In this document: one piece after another, positions 14,968-15,744 of the stretch | How the letters are laid out: each line of letters starts with the position of its first letter | Numbering within the stretch: position 1 is the stretch's first letter | From: an uncultured Bacilli bacterium | GTDB taxonomy: Bacteria > Bacillota_I > Bacilli_A > RF39 > UBA660 | Direction of reading: 5' to 3' | Assembly (NCBI GenBank): GCA_948874605.1 | Contig: CAQRXS010000017.1 | Span: forward strand, 1-15,744 | Length of the DNA: 15,744 nt | The notes under the pieces: model-generated | Seen by the model: the letters and a program-made list of their open reading frames with translations, nothing else | Told to the model about the DNA's origin: nothing | Databases searched by the model: none | Translations under genes and position numbers: made by a program

Positions 14968-15744
14968 CGGGATACTTCTTATAGGTATTATACTCTGCTG
15001 TTCTGGTTGTAACGAGCTTGAAGACGCGACTATATATAGTACGGTTTATCCAATTCAATACCTTGTAGAAACATTGTATGGAACACACTCTACTTCAAGC
15101 CAAATATACCCAGATGGCGCAGATGTCAAAACTTATGAAATAAACGATAAACTTATCGAAAAATTCAGTAAAGGGACACTTTTCGTTTATAATGGCACAA
15201 CGGAAGAAAAACAAATTGCAAAGGCATTAGTAAACAAAAGAAAAAAGTTAAAAATCATTGATGTAGCATACAGCTTAAAACCAAAATTTGGAGTAGAAGA
15301 ATTATGGCTTAGTCCTAGTAACTATCTAATGCTTGCAAATAACTTAAAAGACGGCTTAGAAGAACAAATAGGAACAAAATATATTAACGAAGAAATCGAA
15401 GCTAAATATCATCAGCTTGAAGAAACATTATCCGTTATGGATGCTGAAATCAGAGGAATTGCCAAAGACGCAAAAAAAAGAAACCAAAATACAATTATTG
15501 TTTCTTCTAATGTTTTCAAATTTTTAGAAGACTACGGTTTCGAAATAATTTCTTTAGAAGATTATGAAGCTAACTCTGCAAGTTTAAATACGTTAAAAAA
15601 TCAATTTAAATCTGGAGCCTATAAATATATTCTTTCTAAAGTAGTAGACGAAAATAATGAGCGAATCCAAGAAATAAAAAGTCAATGTGGAGCAAACGTA
15701 ACCACCGTTGCGATGATGCATACATTAACAGAAGAAATCAAAAA
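14951..15744 (+). CDS. ZnuA-like (PF01297) solute-binding lipoprotein lacking metal ligands, 3' end outside the window
   Basis: Predicted substrate-binding lipoprotein of the zinc/manganese ABC transporter class. 264 full codons are visible and the frame is open to the edge. The lipoprotein signal is MKKILSGILLIGIILCCSGC with lipid-bearing Cys20. Family traits follow: TVYPIQYLVETLYG (31-44), YPDGADVKTYEINDKLIEKF (53-72), LFVYNGTTEE (77-86), ELWLSPSNYLMLANNLKDGL (117-136), TIIVSSNVFKFLEDYGF (181-197). Ligand positions are changed: the His of DPH is K60, the His before the WLSP segment is E117, and the third ligand (His/Glu) is S186. Metal binding in the classical way is therefore doubtful. ATG 14951 has AGGAGGTGG upstream. 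No permease or ATPase gene is visible yet; they may follow to the right. Confidence 0.78.
   Translation, partial: MKKILSGILLIGIILCCSGCNELEDATIYSTVYPIQYLVETLYGTHSTSSQIYPDGADVKTYEINDKLIEKFSKGTLFVYNGTTEEKQIAKALVNKRKKLKIIDVAYSLKPKFGVEELWLSPSNYLMLANNLKDGLEEQIGTKYINEEIEAKYHQLEETLSVMDAEIRGIAKDAKKRNQNTIIVSSNVFKFLEDYGFEIISLEDYEANSASLNTLKNQFKSGAYKYILSKVVDENNERIQEIKSQCGANVTTVAMMHTLTEEIK

Noticed and set aside
14810..15088. Minus-strand 92-codon reading across yidD and the lipoprotein start
   Set aside because: It runs opposite two supported genes with good ribosome sites and shows no domain.

Overview
The window is a compact, very AT-rich piece of bacterial chromosome made of housekeeping genes. Every conserved gene reads with the standard bacterial code: Trp is TGG, and TGA ends one gene. 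Strong AGGAGG-type ribosome binding sites, T-tailed hairpin terminators and the gene set (comEA/comEC, comN-like, spoVB-like, relA-dtd, rnc-smc, yidD) point to a low-GC Bacillota. The short SMC protein (982 aa), close to the size of mycoplasma P115, suggests a lineage near the Erysipelotrichia/Mollicutes side of the class Bacilli. That placement is an inference.

Layout. Positions 1-2350 (minus): comEA followed by an overlapping comEC, which runs off the left edge; these are the DNA receptor and the DNA channel of natural transformation. Positions 2506-4394 (minus): a two-gene unit of a PF06541-like membrane protein translationally coupled to a membrane-bound family 2 glycosyltransferase. Positions 4400-4497: a divergent promoter region whose two -35 boxes overlap, beside a perfect 8+6+8 inverted repeat. 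Positions 4497-6015 (plus): an unrecognised HExxH zinc-metallopeptidase-like gene broken or recoded at a run of eight A. Positions 6038-9490 (minus): a tight operon comN-like / MBL-fold hydrolase / long RelA-SpoT homologue / dtd. Positions 9568-10884 (plus): spoVB-like flippase. Positions 10969-14575 (minus): rnc-smc. Positions 14731-15744 (plus): yidD overlapping a ZnuA-type lipoprotein cut by the right edge.

How the genes fit together. spoVB, comN and relA-dtd are neighbours in the same chromosomal region of Bacillus subtilis (from memory), and rnc-smc is a conserved pair, so this is mostly ancestral synteny with some genes lost. comN of B. subtilis controls the comE message after transcription initiation. 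Here a comN-like gene lies about 7 kb from comEA, and the comEA leader contains a strong hairpin next to its ribosome binding site.

The points most worth a second look are: the metallopeptidase frameshift at A8; a long RelA/SpoT protein whose hydrolase HDxxED motif reads HETINH while its synthetase domain looks intact; a ZnuA-like lipoprotein in which all three visible metal-ligand positions are substituted; the shared divergent promoter with its palindrome; and the possible leader switch of comEA. I saw no mobile element, CRISPR array, rRNA or tRNA. No intergenic gap exceeds 300 bases.
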